From Halobacillus sp. Marseille-P3879 (GTDB taxonomy: Bacteria > Bacillota > Bacilli > Bacillales > Halobacillaceae): 64,000 bases of DNA. A model generated the notes under the pieces. That model did no database searches. It saw nothing but the letters and a program-made list of their open reading frames with translations, and was not told the DNA's origin. Positions 33,758 to 41,947 of this stretch are shown piece after piece. The position numbers and the translations under genes are program-made. Every line of letters starts with the position of its first letter. Within the stretch, counting starts at the first letter, position 1. The stretch spans positions 1,273,801 to 1,337,800 of the forward strand of contig NZ_OESS01000002.1 of assembly GCF_900240285.1 (NCBI RefSeq), given 5' to 3'.

Positions 33758-34549
33758 TTAAGAGGAGTAGTCCTCATCTAAAATCACAATTTCGACACGG
33801 CGGTTCTCCTGCAAATTCTCTTCACTATCATTAGGCGCAACTGGACGAGTATCCGCATATGCCGCTGCGGAAAGCCTCTCACTTTGAAGGTCGTCATTAT
33901 CGTTCGTTAAAAAGCGGATCACACTGCCCGCCCGAGCTCCTGAAAGCTCCCAATTTGAAGGGTACTCTACCGTGGAAATTGGACGGTTATCCGTATGACC
34001 TTCAATCTTTACATCATTGGGGATAGACTCAAGCAAGCTTCCTACTTTTGATAAAAACGGTTCTCCAGACGATAATATGTCTGCTTCTCCTGTCTCAAAA
34101 AGGAGTTTTTCCTGCAGGACTAATACTACCCCTTGCTCTGTTCTGGTAGCAGAAATAATATCCTGTAATTCATTATTGGCAAGAAAATCTTCTACTTCTT
34201 TTAAAAGTTCGTCTAAATCTTCTTCCTCTGATTTCTCTTTTTCCCCTTCAGCATCCGCTTGAACATCAGAACCTTCTATACGTTCATCATTCTCATTCGT
34301 ATCTTCACCATTTTCTTCCAGTTTTGACTGGTTGGTCGGATTATCATTTTCTACAGGGGAAGGATAAAAGTCAAAAATCATCTGATTTCGAAAAGACTCA
34401 GCAACAGCTTCAAATTTCACTTGATTTATTTGAGACATTGAAAATAGCAGAATAAAAAAAACTAGAATTAACGTAATCATGTCAGCATACGTGGTCATCC
34501 ACTTAGGTGAGCCCTTGGTCCTCTGTCTATGTCTTCTTCTAAGCTTCAT
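33758..34549 (-). CDS. motS: flagellar motor stator MotS (MotB family)
   Basis: A 263-residue stator subunit. One TM helix follows the basic N-terminus, with the essential ion-binding Asp in TTYADMITLILVFF (D23). Residues ~62-115 form a strongly acidic linker (Glu/Asp/Asn). The OmpA-like peptidoglycan-binding domain covers ~135-260 with EGHTDNRPI and NWELSGARAGSVIRFL. It overlaps motP by 11 nt. Position next to ccpA identifies the Na+-type MotPS pair of Bacillus (YtxD/YtxE), apt for a salt-adapted cell. The coupling ion is inferred from synteny. Confidence 0.92.
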   Translation of the reverse strand: MKLRRRHRQRTKGSPKWMTTYADMITLILVFFILLFSMSQINQVKFEAVAESFRNQMIFDFYPSPVENDNPTNQSKLEENGEDTNENDERIEGSDVQADAEGEKEKSEEEDLDELLKEVEDFLANNELQDIISATRTEQGVVLVLQEKLLFETGEADILSSGEPFLSKVGSLLESIPNDVKIEGHTDNRPISTVEYPSNWELSGARAGSVIRFLTNDNDDLQSERLSAAAYADTRPVAPNDSEENLQENRRVEIVILDEDYSS

Positions 34550-35369
34550 TAGCAGCTTCCTTTACCTGTTCTGCTTCTTGCTTTTCGGAAGCCTCCACCC
34601 TTAATTTATCTTCTTCAGAAAGAAAAGCGCTCAGCTTCTCTTCTAAAATTTTTGGGTTTTGTCCTGATTGGACTCCTATAACTCCTTCAATGATAATCTG
34701 CTTTGCAAAAATCTCCTGATCTGTTTTGTTGGCCAATTTTCCGGCCATCGGCAGAAAAACGAGGTTCGCAAGCAGGGTCCCATATAAAGTGGTAAGGAGT
34801 GCAACAGCCATTTTGGGACCTAATGTTTCTGGATCAGTTAACGACTGGAGCATTAAGACAAGACCAATCAATGTACCAATCATACCCCACGCGGGAGCAT
34901 ATTCCCCTGCTTTTTCAATAATTGTACGTCCCCTGTAATGACGTTCCTCAAGCGCTGTAATCTCTGCACTTAAAATATCATTGATAACATCGGGCTCAAT
35001 ACCATCCACTGCCAGGAGGACCCCTTTTTTTATATATGGGTCTTCCACATCTTCAAGTTCTGCTTCTAACGCTAATAACCCTTCCCTTCGTGCCCTCTCC
35101 GATAAACGTACGAATAACTGGATGAGTTCACGAACATTCATATCATTCTTCTTAAATGCTTCTTTACTGACACGGAAAGTAAGTTTAATCTCGTTGAAAT
35201 TAAAGTTTACTAATAATGCAGCTGCTAACCCGCCCAGAACAATCACAACTGAGGAAACTTGCATAAACGAAGTGACACCATCTAAGCCTGCATTTGTCAG
35301 GATACCAAACATCACCATAATAAACCCAAGAGTTATACCTATTGGAGTTAGGAAATCTCTTTTACTCAT
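34539..35369 (-). CDS. motP: flagellar motor stator MotP (MotA family)
   Basis: A 276-residue MotA/TolQ/ExbB protein with four TM helices (about 8-26, 32-52, 150-172 and 184-206) and a large cytoplasmic loop between helices 2 and 3 that contacts FliG (RLSERARREGLLALE). PAWGMIGTLIGLV (~158) carries the conserved helix-3 proline. The C-terminus is charged. GGGGAGAG precedes the ATG. With MotS it forms the sodium-type stator; it lies 50 bp downstream of ccpA in the same order as in B. subtilis. Confidence 0.93.
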   Translation of the reverse strand: MSKRDFLTPIGITLGFIMVMFGILTNAGLDGVTSFMQVSSVVIVLGGLAAALLVNFNFNEIKLTFRVSKEAFKKNDMNVRELIQLFVRLSERARREGLLALEAELEDVEDPYIKKGVLLAVDGIEPDVINDILSAEITALEERHYRGRTIIEKAGEYAPAWGMIGTLIGLVLMLQSLTDPETLGPKMAVALLTTLYGTLLANLVFLPMAGKLANKTDQEIFAKQIIIEGVIGVQSGQNPKILEEKLSAFLSEEDKLRVEASEKQEAEQVKEAANEA

Positions 35370-35418
35370 TTAACTCTCTCCCCGATTGATAAATACCATT
35401 ACAGTATTTATATCGGCA

Positions 35419-36420
35419 CTATTGGTTACGAGTTGAGTTTCTTTCAACAATTCGATGAGGTAAAGTTACGTTTTGCTCTTCTACTTCCTCTTTGTTCATA
35501 AACTTAGTCAGGAGTCTCATTGCCACAGCTCCGATATCATACATAGGCTGTACGACGGTAGACAAGGTAGGACGTACCATTGTTGCTAGGCGGGTGTTAT
35601 CAAAACCAAAAACTTCCAGGTCTTCTGGAACTTTTAAGCCGATATCCTGAGCTCCATGAATAACTCCAAGTGCCATTTCGTCCGATGCAACAAAAATAGC
35701 TTTGGGTTTATCTTCCAAATCCCATAACTGCTCAAAAGCTTCCAGTCCTGAATCATATGAATAATCTCCAGTTACTATTAGTTCTTCACTAACTTCTATT
35801 CCTTTGTCGCGTAAAGCTCTCTTATACCCTTCAAGCTTTTGTGTATTAATTTCCGTATTCTCAGGTCCTGATACAAATCCGACTTTTTCATGACCATGAG
35901 ACAGTAATAATTCTGTTGTCTCATAAGCAGCGTGTTCATAGTTAATATTCACGGAAGGTGTTTCCCCAGATTCGTCAATTGTAGCTGCTAGTGCTACTGG
36001 AACTGAGGCATTTTTGAATTCACGAGTGTGATCCTCAGTGATTTTGCCTCCCATAAACACCAGTCCGTCTACCTGTTTGCCCAGCATAGCATTGATAAGG
36101 TGCAGTTCTTTATCCTTATTCTGGTCTGAGTTACTTAAGATAATATTATAGTTATACATGGTGGCGATATCCTCAATACCTCGCGCTAATTCCGCAAAGA
36201 AAATACTTGAAATATCAGGAATAATCACCCCTACTGTTGTCGTTTTTTTACTCGCCAGGCCTCTTGCTACTGCATTAGGACGATATCCTAAACGCTCAAT
36301 TGCCTCATGTACTTTCTTTCTTGTGGCCGGCTTTACGTTAGGATTTCCATTTACTACACGTGAGACCGTGGCCATTGATACATTTGCTTCTCTAGCTACA
36401 TCATATATTGTTACATTCAT
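35419..36420 (-). CDS. ccpA: catabolite control protein A
   Basis: A 333-residue LacI-family regulator. Residues 1-50 carry the helix-turn-helix and hinge ([47 protein letters not shown]). The periplasmic-binding-protein-like core has the HPr-Ser-P contact region and effector pocket, ending with [12 protein letters not shown]. CcpA binds cre sites for carbon catabolite control. The start at 36420 is fixed by AAGGAGG 8 nt upstream; a 43-codon extension upstream overlaps this site. Gene order aroA-ccpA-motPS is as in Bacillus. Candidate cre sites are present upstream of rhaEW and at 52.77 kb. Confidence 0.96.
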   Translation of the reverse strand: MNVTIYDVAREANVSMATVSRVVNGNPNVKPATRKKVHEAIERLGYRPNAVARGLASKKTTTVGVIIPDISSIFFAELARGIEDIATMYNYNIILSNSDQNKDKELHLINAMLGKQVDGLVFMGGKITEDHTREFKNASVPVALAATIDESGETPSVNINYEHAAYETTELLLSHGHEKVGFVSGPENTEINTQKLEGYKRALRDKGIEVSEELIVTGDYSYDSGLEAFEQLWDLEDKPKAIFVASDEMALGVIHGAQDIGLKVPEDLEVFGFDNTRLATMVRPTLSTVVQPMYDIGAVAMRLLTKFMNKEEVEEQNVTLPHRIVERNSTRNQ

Positions 36421-36552
36421 ACTGCTTCCTCCTTCGTCATTCAATTGACGACATGTTAATAAAATAATCATACGATAGTTGTACTCGTTCCGCAATATTC
36501 GAGTAAATTTTCCCTTATGAATACCTTCTCTATTATAACGGATTTTCATACT

Positions 36553-36590
36553 TCAAAAAAATAAGTCAGGCTATATTGTCAGCCTGACTT
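36553..36590 (-). terminator. terminator between aroA and ccpA
   Basis: AAGTCAGGCT (36563-36572) pairs perfectly with AGCCTGACTT (36581-36590); the minus strand continues with ATTTTTTT. It separates the aroA transcript from a ccpA promoter, whose -10 is probably TATAAT near 36535. Confidence 0.85.
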
Positions 36591-36600
36591 TAATTTTTTA

Positions 36601-37659
36601 TTATTTTTTCAGCTCTGCCATAAAGTTTTCAAATGTCGGGATATCCATCTGCTGAGCTGAATCTGACAAGGCGACTGCCGGGTCCGGGTGAACCTCAGCC
36701 ATTACCCCGTCTGCCCCTACAGCCAATGCAGCTTTAGCAGTTGGAAGAAGTAAATCTCTTCGTCCAGTAGAGTGTGTTACATCTACGAGCACAGGCAGGT
36801 GGGTTTCCTGTTTAAGAATTGGCACAGCAGAAATATCTAATGTGTTACGCGTCGCTTTTTCGTAGGTGCGAATACCACGCTCACACAAGATAATGTTTTC
36901 ATTACCGCGTGAAATAATATATTCAGCTGCATTAATGAATTCAGAAATCGTTGCTGACAGTCCACGTTTAAGGAGTACAGGTTTGTTCACGGAACCAGCT
37001 GCTTTAAGCAGTTCAAAGTTTTGCATGTTACGTGCGCCGATCTGGATAACATCGAGGTAGTCCACGGCTTTTTCAATATCAGCAGGGTTTACAATCTCAC
37101 TCACTACAGCTAAGTCATGTTCATCTGCTGCCTCTTTTAGAATTTTAAGGCCTTCTAACCCAAGCCCCTGGAAGTCATATGGAGATGTACGAGGCTTAAA
37201 GGCTCCACCGCGCAGCAGCTTAATACCTTGATTTTTCACAGCCTCAGCCACTTGTGAAACTTGTTCGTAACTTTCAACCGCACACGGCCCCATAACAAAG
37301 TGAGGATTACCATCCCCAATACGGTCCCCTTTTATATCAACGATAGTATCTTCCGGTTTTTTCTTACGGGATACGAGTAATGCTTTTCGATGATCATCTT
37401 CCTGTAATTCAAGACCGGCTTTAAAAATTTCTTTGAATAAATGAGTGATTGTGGAGTTTTCAAATGGTCCATCATTATTTTCTGTAATTTGATCAAACAT
37501 CACGCGTTCGCGGACTGGGTCAAAACGATTCATGCCTTGTTTTTCTTTAATTTGACCAATATCCTTTACCAGATCACCGCGTTTATTGATTAAATTCAAA
37601 AGCTGCAAATTAACCTCTTCAAGCTGACCGCGCAGCTCATCTAATTGTTGGTTGCTCAT
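36601..37659 (-). CDS. aroA: DAHP synthase with N-terminal chorismate mutase domain
   Basis: A 352-residue bifunctional enzyme of the first shikimate step and of chorismate to prephenate conversion. Residues ~1-85 are an AroQ-type chorismate mutase helix bundle ([23 protein letters not shown]). Residues ~100-352 are a KDO8P-synthase-like DAHP synthase barrel with [44 protein letters not shown] and [11 protein letters not shown]. The mutase domain serves as the allosteric prephenate/chorismate sensor in Bacillus. AGGAGG lies 8 nt before the ATG. The name follows B. subtilis aroA (aroG in other schemes). Confidence 0.95.
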   Translation of the reverse strand: MSNQQLDELRGQLEEVNLQLLNLINKRGDLVKDIGQIKEKQGMNRFDPVRERVMFDQITENNDGPFENSTITHLFKEIFKAGLELQEDDHRKALLVSRKKKPEDTIVDIKGDRIGDGNPHFVMGPCAVESYEQVSQVAEAVKNQGIKLLRGGAFKPRTSPYDFQGLGLEGLKILKEAADEHDLAVVSEIVNPADIEKAVDYLDVIQIGARNMQNFELLKAAGSVNKPVLLKRGLSATISEFINAAEYIISRGNENIILCERGIRTYEKATRNTLDISAVPILKQETHLPVLVDVTHSTGRRDLLLPTAKAALAVGADGVMAEVHPDPAVALSDSAQQMDIPTFENFMAELKK

Positions 37660-37804
37660 ATTGAATCCTCCTAAAATTTTGTTGGATTAATTATTATAAT
37701 AATTTCATAGATAATTAGGGACAATTATAGCTAATATTAGAGCAGTTGTCACCCTTTTAGCAGATATTCATTAATTATTTTCTCTAAAAATTTTTAATAA
37801 TGCA

Positions 37805-38131
37805 TTAAAACTGTTCTAAAGCGTGTTGTAACGTGCTTACGTTAATGTTGGAATGACTCGCATCCCAAATAATACTGCCTTCATTAAAGTAAAGCGCTTG
37901 CGGGGACTCGTGGCGGATGTTGAACTCTTCTTGAATGTAATTACTTAATGGGCGGGATTCCTGGACATACAAAACGTAGCAGGGCTCATCCGTGGTGTCA
38001 CTAAATGATTTGTACTCTTTTAAAGCGTTCGCACTAATTGGACACGTTAAACTATGTTTTAATAAATAAAAGGAAGATTGTTTATCTTTTATTACTTCAA
38101 ATTCATTTTGATCATACAGTACTTGTACCAT
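37805..38131 (-). CDS. brxC: monothiol bacilliredoxin BrxC (YtxJ)
   Basis: A 108-residue thioredoxin-fold protein. LKHSLTCPISANAL (residue ~25) carries the TCPIS active-site motif that marks YtxJ/BrxC, the monothiol bacilliredoxin that removes bacillithiol from proteins. The remainder fits the family (YVLYVQESRPLSNYIQEEF, HESPQALYFNEG). It follows ytxH on the same strand, separated by a terminator-like hairpin, in the conserved ytxG-ytxH-ytxJ order. Confidence 0.92.
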   Translation of the reverse strand: MVQVLYDQNEFEVIKDKQSSFYLLKHSLTCPISANALKEYKSFSDTTDEPCYVLYVQESRPLSNYIQEEFNIRHESPQALYFNEGSIIWDASHSNINVSTLQHALEQF

Positions 38132-38156
38132 GGCTTATCCCTCCAAAATTGAATTA

Positions 38157-38188
38157 GAAAAACAGAGGCAGTACACGCCTCTGTTTGT
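38157..38188 (-). terminator. hairpin between ytxH and ytxJ
   Basis: AACAGAGGC (38161-38169) pairs with GCCTCTGTT (38177-38185), then TTTT on the plus strand and TTTTTC on the minus strand. It may act as a partial terminator or mRNA end within the ytxGHJ unit. Confidence 0.7.
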
Positions 38189-38191
38189 TTA

Positions 38192-38626
38192 TTAAATATT
38201 AGATGAAGTCGTAGAACTCTGCTGTTTTTCAAGCTCTTGAGCTGCTTCTTCAATGGCTTCAGCCACTTCTTGTGCAGCTTTTTCTGCTTCCTCATCTTCG
38301 CTTAATTTAGAACCCTTTACTTTGTCCTGTAAGGTTTTAGTAGAATCTTTTACTTTGGCTCCAAGTTCCTGCGACTTTTCTGAAACATTTTTAGAGAATT
38401 GAGAAGAAGATTCCACCGCACGGTCTTTCCACTCCCCTGCACGTGCTTTCCATTCACTGGAGCTTTCATTAATGTTGCCTCGAAGCTCACGACCAGATTT
38501 AGGAGCCATTAATAGAGCAACTACGGCTCCTACCACACCGCCGATCAAAGATCCAAATACGAAATCTCTTCCGGCTTTACTGTTTGTTTGTTTCTCCTCA
38601 TTTACCTGATTCTTTTCTGTACTCAT
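38192..38626 (-). CDS. ytxH: YtxH-like general stress membrane protein
   Basis: A 144-residue YtxH-domain protein: a short polar N-terminus, one Gly/Val/Ala-rich TM helix (DFVFGSLIGGVVGAVVALLMAP, first half ~22-35) immediately followed by the family motif KSGRELR, and then a long charged helical tail with repeated Lys/Glu/Ser that may form a coiled coil. ytxH is a sigma-B/sigma-H stress gene in B. subtilis. The ATG at 38626 is 9 nt after AGGAGG; the nearer TTG overlaps that site. It starts 5 nt after the ytxG stop. Confidence 0.88.
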   Translation of the reverse strand: MSTEKNQVNEEKQTNSKAGRDFVFGSLIGGVVGAVVALLMAPKSGRELRGNINESSSEWKARAGEWKDRAVESSSQFSKNVSEKSQELGAKVKDSTKTLQDKVKGSKLSEDEEAEKAAQEVAEAIEEAAQELEKQQSSTTSSNI

Positions 38627-38631
38627 TAAAC

Positions 38632-39066
38632 TCAACCTCCTGTTTGATTTAAATCATCTTTCTTTGATTTCTTCCATAAATTAATGGCAACTTGACCCCA
38701 CTTCATTGCTTGTGCAGCGGAATCGTTGTGGTCCTGTGCGGAATGACTTAAACCTCTAGATATGGAACGTATGGACTGGCTGAATTCTAATAAAGAATCT
38801 CCAATCCCTTTTACTCCGTCTACGAGGGTATTTAACTTTTGAGATTTATCCCCTACGTCTTCAGCTAGCTTGTTTGTTTTACTTAGTAATTCTGTTGTCT
38901 CCAGGGTCATCCCTTCTAATTGTTTCTCAACCCCCTCAAGAGTATCTGCTACATTGTTCATAGTACGACGAACGGCTGTTAGTGTTCTGGCCAGAAAAAT
39001 AACCAACACACCAAAAGCTACTGCGGCAATCAATGCCGAGATGTACAAGATGATAACCATATCCAA
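38632..39066 (-). CDS. ytxG: DUF948 membrane protein YtxG
   Basis: A 144-residue protein with one N-terminal TM helix (ILYISALIAAVAFGVLVIFL) and a long heptad-patterned region (LEGVEKQLEGMTLETTELLSKTNKLAEDV) typical of DUF948. The start is TTG at 39066, 6 nt downstream of GGAGGAG; the next ATG is too far away and a longer in-frame start lies before the site. It is the first gene of the ytxG-ytxH-ytxJ stress operon. Function beyond general stress membership is unknown. Confidence 0.87.
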   Translation of the reverse strand: MDMVIILYISALIAAVAFGVLVIFLARTLTAVRRTMNNVADTLEGVEKQLEGMTLETTELLSKTNKLAEDVGDKSQKLNTLVDGVKGIGDSLLEFSQSIRSISRGLSHSAQDHNDSAAQAMKWGQVAINLWKKSKKDDLNQTGG

Positions 39067-39198
39067 GGTACACTCCTCCACATATGTATTTACCACATTA
39101 GTATTTACCCAAAACAGTAAATTATAAACTATTCTGTTTTAATTTTATATTCGCCGTTCGTTATTAAAATCCTTTTTTTTAATTAATAAAATTGAAAA

Positions 39199-39220
39199 GC
39201 GTGTAAATTAATTTACACGC
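39199..39220 (-). terminator. terminator overlapping the murC stop codon
   Basis: A perfect 22-bp palindrome (half-site GCGTGTAAATT) whose centre is the murC stop codon. The minus strand continues with TTTTC. Confidence 0.75.
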
Positions 39221-40521
39221 TCTTCATCTTTACTTATTTCCTCATAGGCATGTTGAAACTTCTGAATATCCCCGGCACCCATAAATAATAAAACACTGTC
39301 ATTGTGCTCTGCTAAATGAGCGGTCTCTGAAACATCCAGTATGTGCGCATCAGGAACAAGCTCCTGCAGGTTTTCTATCGTCAGCTTGCCGCTGTTTTCC
39401 CGTGCAGACCCAAAGATATCGCACAAATACACGGCATCAGCCAATTCAAGACTTTCAGCAAATTCTTTTAGGAACGTTTTTGTCCGTGTAAAAGTATGAG
39501 GCTGGAATATAGCTACTACTTCTTTTTCCGGATATTTCTTCCGGGCAGAATCAATTGTAGCTTTAATTTCAATTGGATGATGAGCATAGTCATCCACTAA
39601 TATTTGATTGTTCCATACTTTTTCAGTAAACCGCCGTTTCACTCCACCGAATGTAGATAGTCTGCTAATTTCGTCTACTGACATTTCTTCGTAATGGCAA
39701 ATAGCGATGACACTAAGGGCATTCAGGACAGTGTGCGTACCATACTGCGGAATAGTAAACGTAGCATAAAAAGTATTTCTTACAAACACATCAAAAGTGG
39801 TACCATTTTGATCTTCGTGAATATTTTGAGCTTGAAAATCATTAGTATCAGCCAATCCATAATACAACACAGGGACGTTTGCTTGAATATGCTGAAGATG
39901 TTCATCATCTCCACAGGCAATAATCCCCTTCTTTACTTGCTTTGCCATTTGTTGAAAGGCCTGAAACACATCCTCAATGCTGGTGAAATAGTCTGGATGA
40001 TCAAAATCAATGTTTGTCATAATGGCGTAATCCGGATAATATTCTAAGAAGTGCCTGCGATACTCGCAAGCTTCAAAAACAAAGTACTGACTGTTCTCGC
40101 TTCCTCTTCCTGTCCCGTCACCTATTAAGTAAGAAGTTGGATAATTCTCGTTCAGAACATGAGAGAGCAGTCCGGTAGTAGATGTTTTCCCGTGGGCCCC
40201 CGTTACGGCGATACTCGTGTATTTCTTCAGCCATTCACCAAGAAACTCGTGATAGCGATAATAAGGCAGTCCTAATGCCTTCGCTCTTACGATTTCTTCG
40301 TGATCATCTTTAAATGCATTTCCTGCAATCACTGTCAGGCCTTCTTCGATGTTTTCTGCTGTAAACGGTAAGACTGGAATGTTCTTTTCGTTTAACACTT
40401 CTTCCGTAAAGAAAAACTTATCTATATCAGAACCTTGAACTGTCTCTCCTGAGTCATGAAGAATTTGTGCCAGAGCACTCATCCCTGTTCCTTTAATACC
40501 AACAAAATGGTAAGTCGTCAT
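39208..40521 (-). CDS. murC: UDP-N-acetylmuramate--L-alanine ligase
   Basis: A 437-residue Mur ligase adding L-Ala to UDP-MurNAc in peptidoglycan precursor synthesis. [14 protein letters not shown] (residue ~5) is the UDP-binding loop, [14 protein letters not shown] (~105) the ATP P-loop, [10 protein letters not shown] (~150) and [10 protein letters not shown] (~172) hold metal ligands, and [14 protein letters not shown] (~310) is the C-terminal domain signature. GGAGG stands 10 nt before the ATG. In Bacillaceae murC sits downstream of sftA (ytpT), as here, with a nicotinate phosphoribosyltransferase gene between. Confidence 0.96.
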   Translation of the reverse strand: MTTYHFVGIKGTGMSALAQILHDSGETVQGSDIDKFFFTEEVLNEKNIPVLPFTAENIEEGLTVIAGNAFKDDHEEIVRAKALGLPYYRYHEFLGEWLKKYTSIAVTGAHGKTSTTGLLSHVLNENYPTSYLIGDGTGRGSENSQYFVFEACEYRRHFLEYYPDYAIMTNIDFDHPDYFTSIEDVFQAFQQMAKQVKKGIIACGDDEHLQHIQANVPVLYYGLADTNDFQAQNIHEDQNGTTFDVFVRNTFYATFTIPQYGTHTVLNALSVIAICHYEEMSVDEISRLSTFGGVKRRFTEKVWNNQILVDDYAHHPIEIKATIDSARKKYPEKEVVAIFQPHTFTRTKTFLKEFAESLELADAVYLCDIFGSARENSGKLTIENLQELVPDAHILDVSETAHLAEHNDSVLLFMGAGDIQKFQHAYEEISKDEERVN

Positions 40522-40731
40522 AAACCTGAACCTCCAAAATAAAGTGGAACACTTTAAGTATTATATGTAACTTTTCTTAGCATGCGAATGCTGCCTCGTA
40601 CATATTCAGTATTGTTATACAATCAATATCCTATTTTAACACGATCGCCTTGCTGGAAAAAGCGTAATACGACCTGAAGCCTACTCCCGTGAAAGTTTCC
40701 AAAAAAGAGTAAGCTTCTAAGAAATTCGTCT

Positions 40732-41847
40732 TTAGTTTTCATCGAGAAAGGGAACCTTTTCCAGACGAGGGTTAGGCTTATAACGTCTTCCTTCTTTAGC
40801 TTCGTGATCCCCATTCATGATCACATTATCCCCTGTAAAACCAATCCCGATCTTAAGCAAGCTGCCCCCTACGCCATACATATCCACGGGGACTTTGAGT
40901 TCTTCAAATGCTCGTATGCGGTCTTCAGTAAAACCACCGCTTACTACGATTTTCACATGTTGATAGCCTTCCTCATCAAGTGCTCTACGTAACGCAAAAA
41001 CAAGTTCCGGGTTTACTCCTCTTGGATCGAAAGTCCCCATCAGATGCTGATTTCTCAAAAAATATTTATCGACTAAATTACGAGAAGTGTCAATCCGCAC
41101 TCCTTTTAACTCATTCCCAAACTCACGGGCAACCTTAAGAGAATCCGTAATCACGTCGTTGTTATAATCAACGAGTGCCATCAGTTCATCTTCAGGGAAT
41201 TGCTGTTTATAGGCTTTCGTTGCAGCAACGACGTCTCCTTTAAACATTTGAATTAAGGCATGAGGCATGGTGCCCATCCCCTTTTTTCCCCACCATTCAT
41301 TCATTGCGTGTGTGGCCTGGGCAGTAGAACCACCGATAAATGCAGAATATCCATCTCCCGCCTGCTGGGTAAAGTGATCATCACGGTCTCCCATAAAAAT
41401 AATCGGCTTCTGTTTCCCGGATGTTCTGGCTGCTTTCACAACGTCATATACATTTGTCGCCACAGAAGTTCTTCTTGCAAGGATGCCGTCAATAATCCCT
41501 TCCAAGTAGCCGAAGTATTGATAAGGTCCAGTGATGGTTAATACTGTTTCATAAGGTTCAACCTTGTCGCCATCTTTTAAAGAATGGATCTCAAGTCGTT
41601 CAGGGTGATCGGAAAACGTATGAATAAGTGCGATCGCTTCATCCGTACCACAGAGAACCGCGTGTCCTTTTTGAAAGAACTGCATCGTTACAATATTTTC
41701 ATTTAAATGATGTTCCACAATTTCCTTGGTCTTTAAAAAATAGACAGCTGAAAACCAGCCTTCAGCTACCCTTTCATCAAATTTAAAAGTTTGATTCGTT
41801 AAACGCGATATTTCACCATTGAGTTTTCTAGCAATTTCTTTTTCCAT
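40732..41847 (-). CDS. nicotinate phosphoribosyltransferase-family enzyme
   Basis: A 371-residue member of the NAPRTase/quinolinate PRTase fold. Landmarks: FQKGHAVLCGTDEAI (N-terminal alpha/beta domain), DGDKVEPYETVLTITGPY, GILARRTSVATNVYDVVKAA, GGSTAQATHAM, RIDTSRNLVD and VVSGGFTEDRI followed by DMYGVGGSLL (phosphate-binding barrel loops). It would make nicotinate mononucleotide from nicotinate and PRPP for NAD salvage. It is shorter than classical PncB (about 490 residues) and matches the compact branch often annotated simply as NAPRTase-like. It is co-directional with sftA and murC, but terminators suggest separate transcripts. Confidence 0.88.
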   Translation of the reverse strand: MEKEIARKLNGEISRLTNQTFKFDERVAEGWFSAVYFLKTKEIVEHHLNENIVTMQFFQKGHAVLCGTDEAIALIHTFSDHPERLEIHSLKDGDKVEPYETVLTITGPYQYFGYLEGIIDGILARRTSVATNVYDVVKAARTSGKQKPIIFMGDRDDHFTQQAGDGYSAFIGGSTAQATHAMNEWWGKKGMGTMPHALIQMFKGDVVAATKAYKQQFPEDELMALVDYNNDVITDSLKVAREFGNELKGVRIDTSRNLVDKYFLRNQHLMGTFDPRGVNPELVFALRRALDEEGYQHVKIVVSGGFTEDRIRAFEELKVPVDMYGVGGSLLKIGIGFTGDNVIMNGDHEAKEGRRYKPNPRLEKVPFLDEN

Positions 41848-41904
41848 GACGTAACTCCTTAAACATAGGTTCTCTCATACATAGTGGTTTCTTATTTTAT
41901 CATA

Positions 41905-41935
41905 TAAAATTGGGGACTTTTTAACAAGTCCCCAT
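41905..41935 (-). terminator. sftA terminator
   Basis: TGGGGACTT (41911-41919) pairs with AAGTCCCCA (41926-41934), with ATTTTAT following on the minus strand. Confidence 0.8.
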
Positions 41936-41947
41936 CTCTTTTGCTTC

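Noticed and set aside
40623..40814. 63-codon minus-strand ORF overlapping the end of the NAPRTase gene
   Set aside because: Overlaps the real gene in another frame, and the remainder runs through intergenic sequence with a weak hairpin; no family resemblance.
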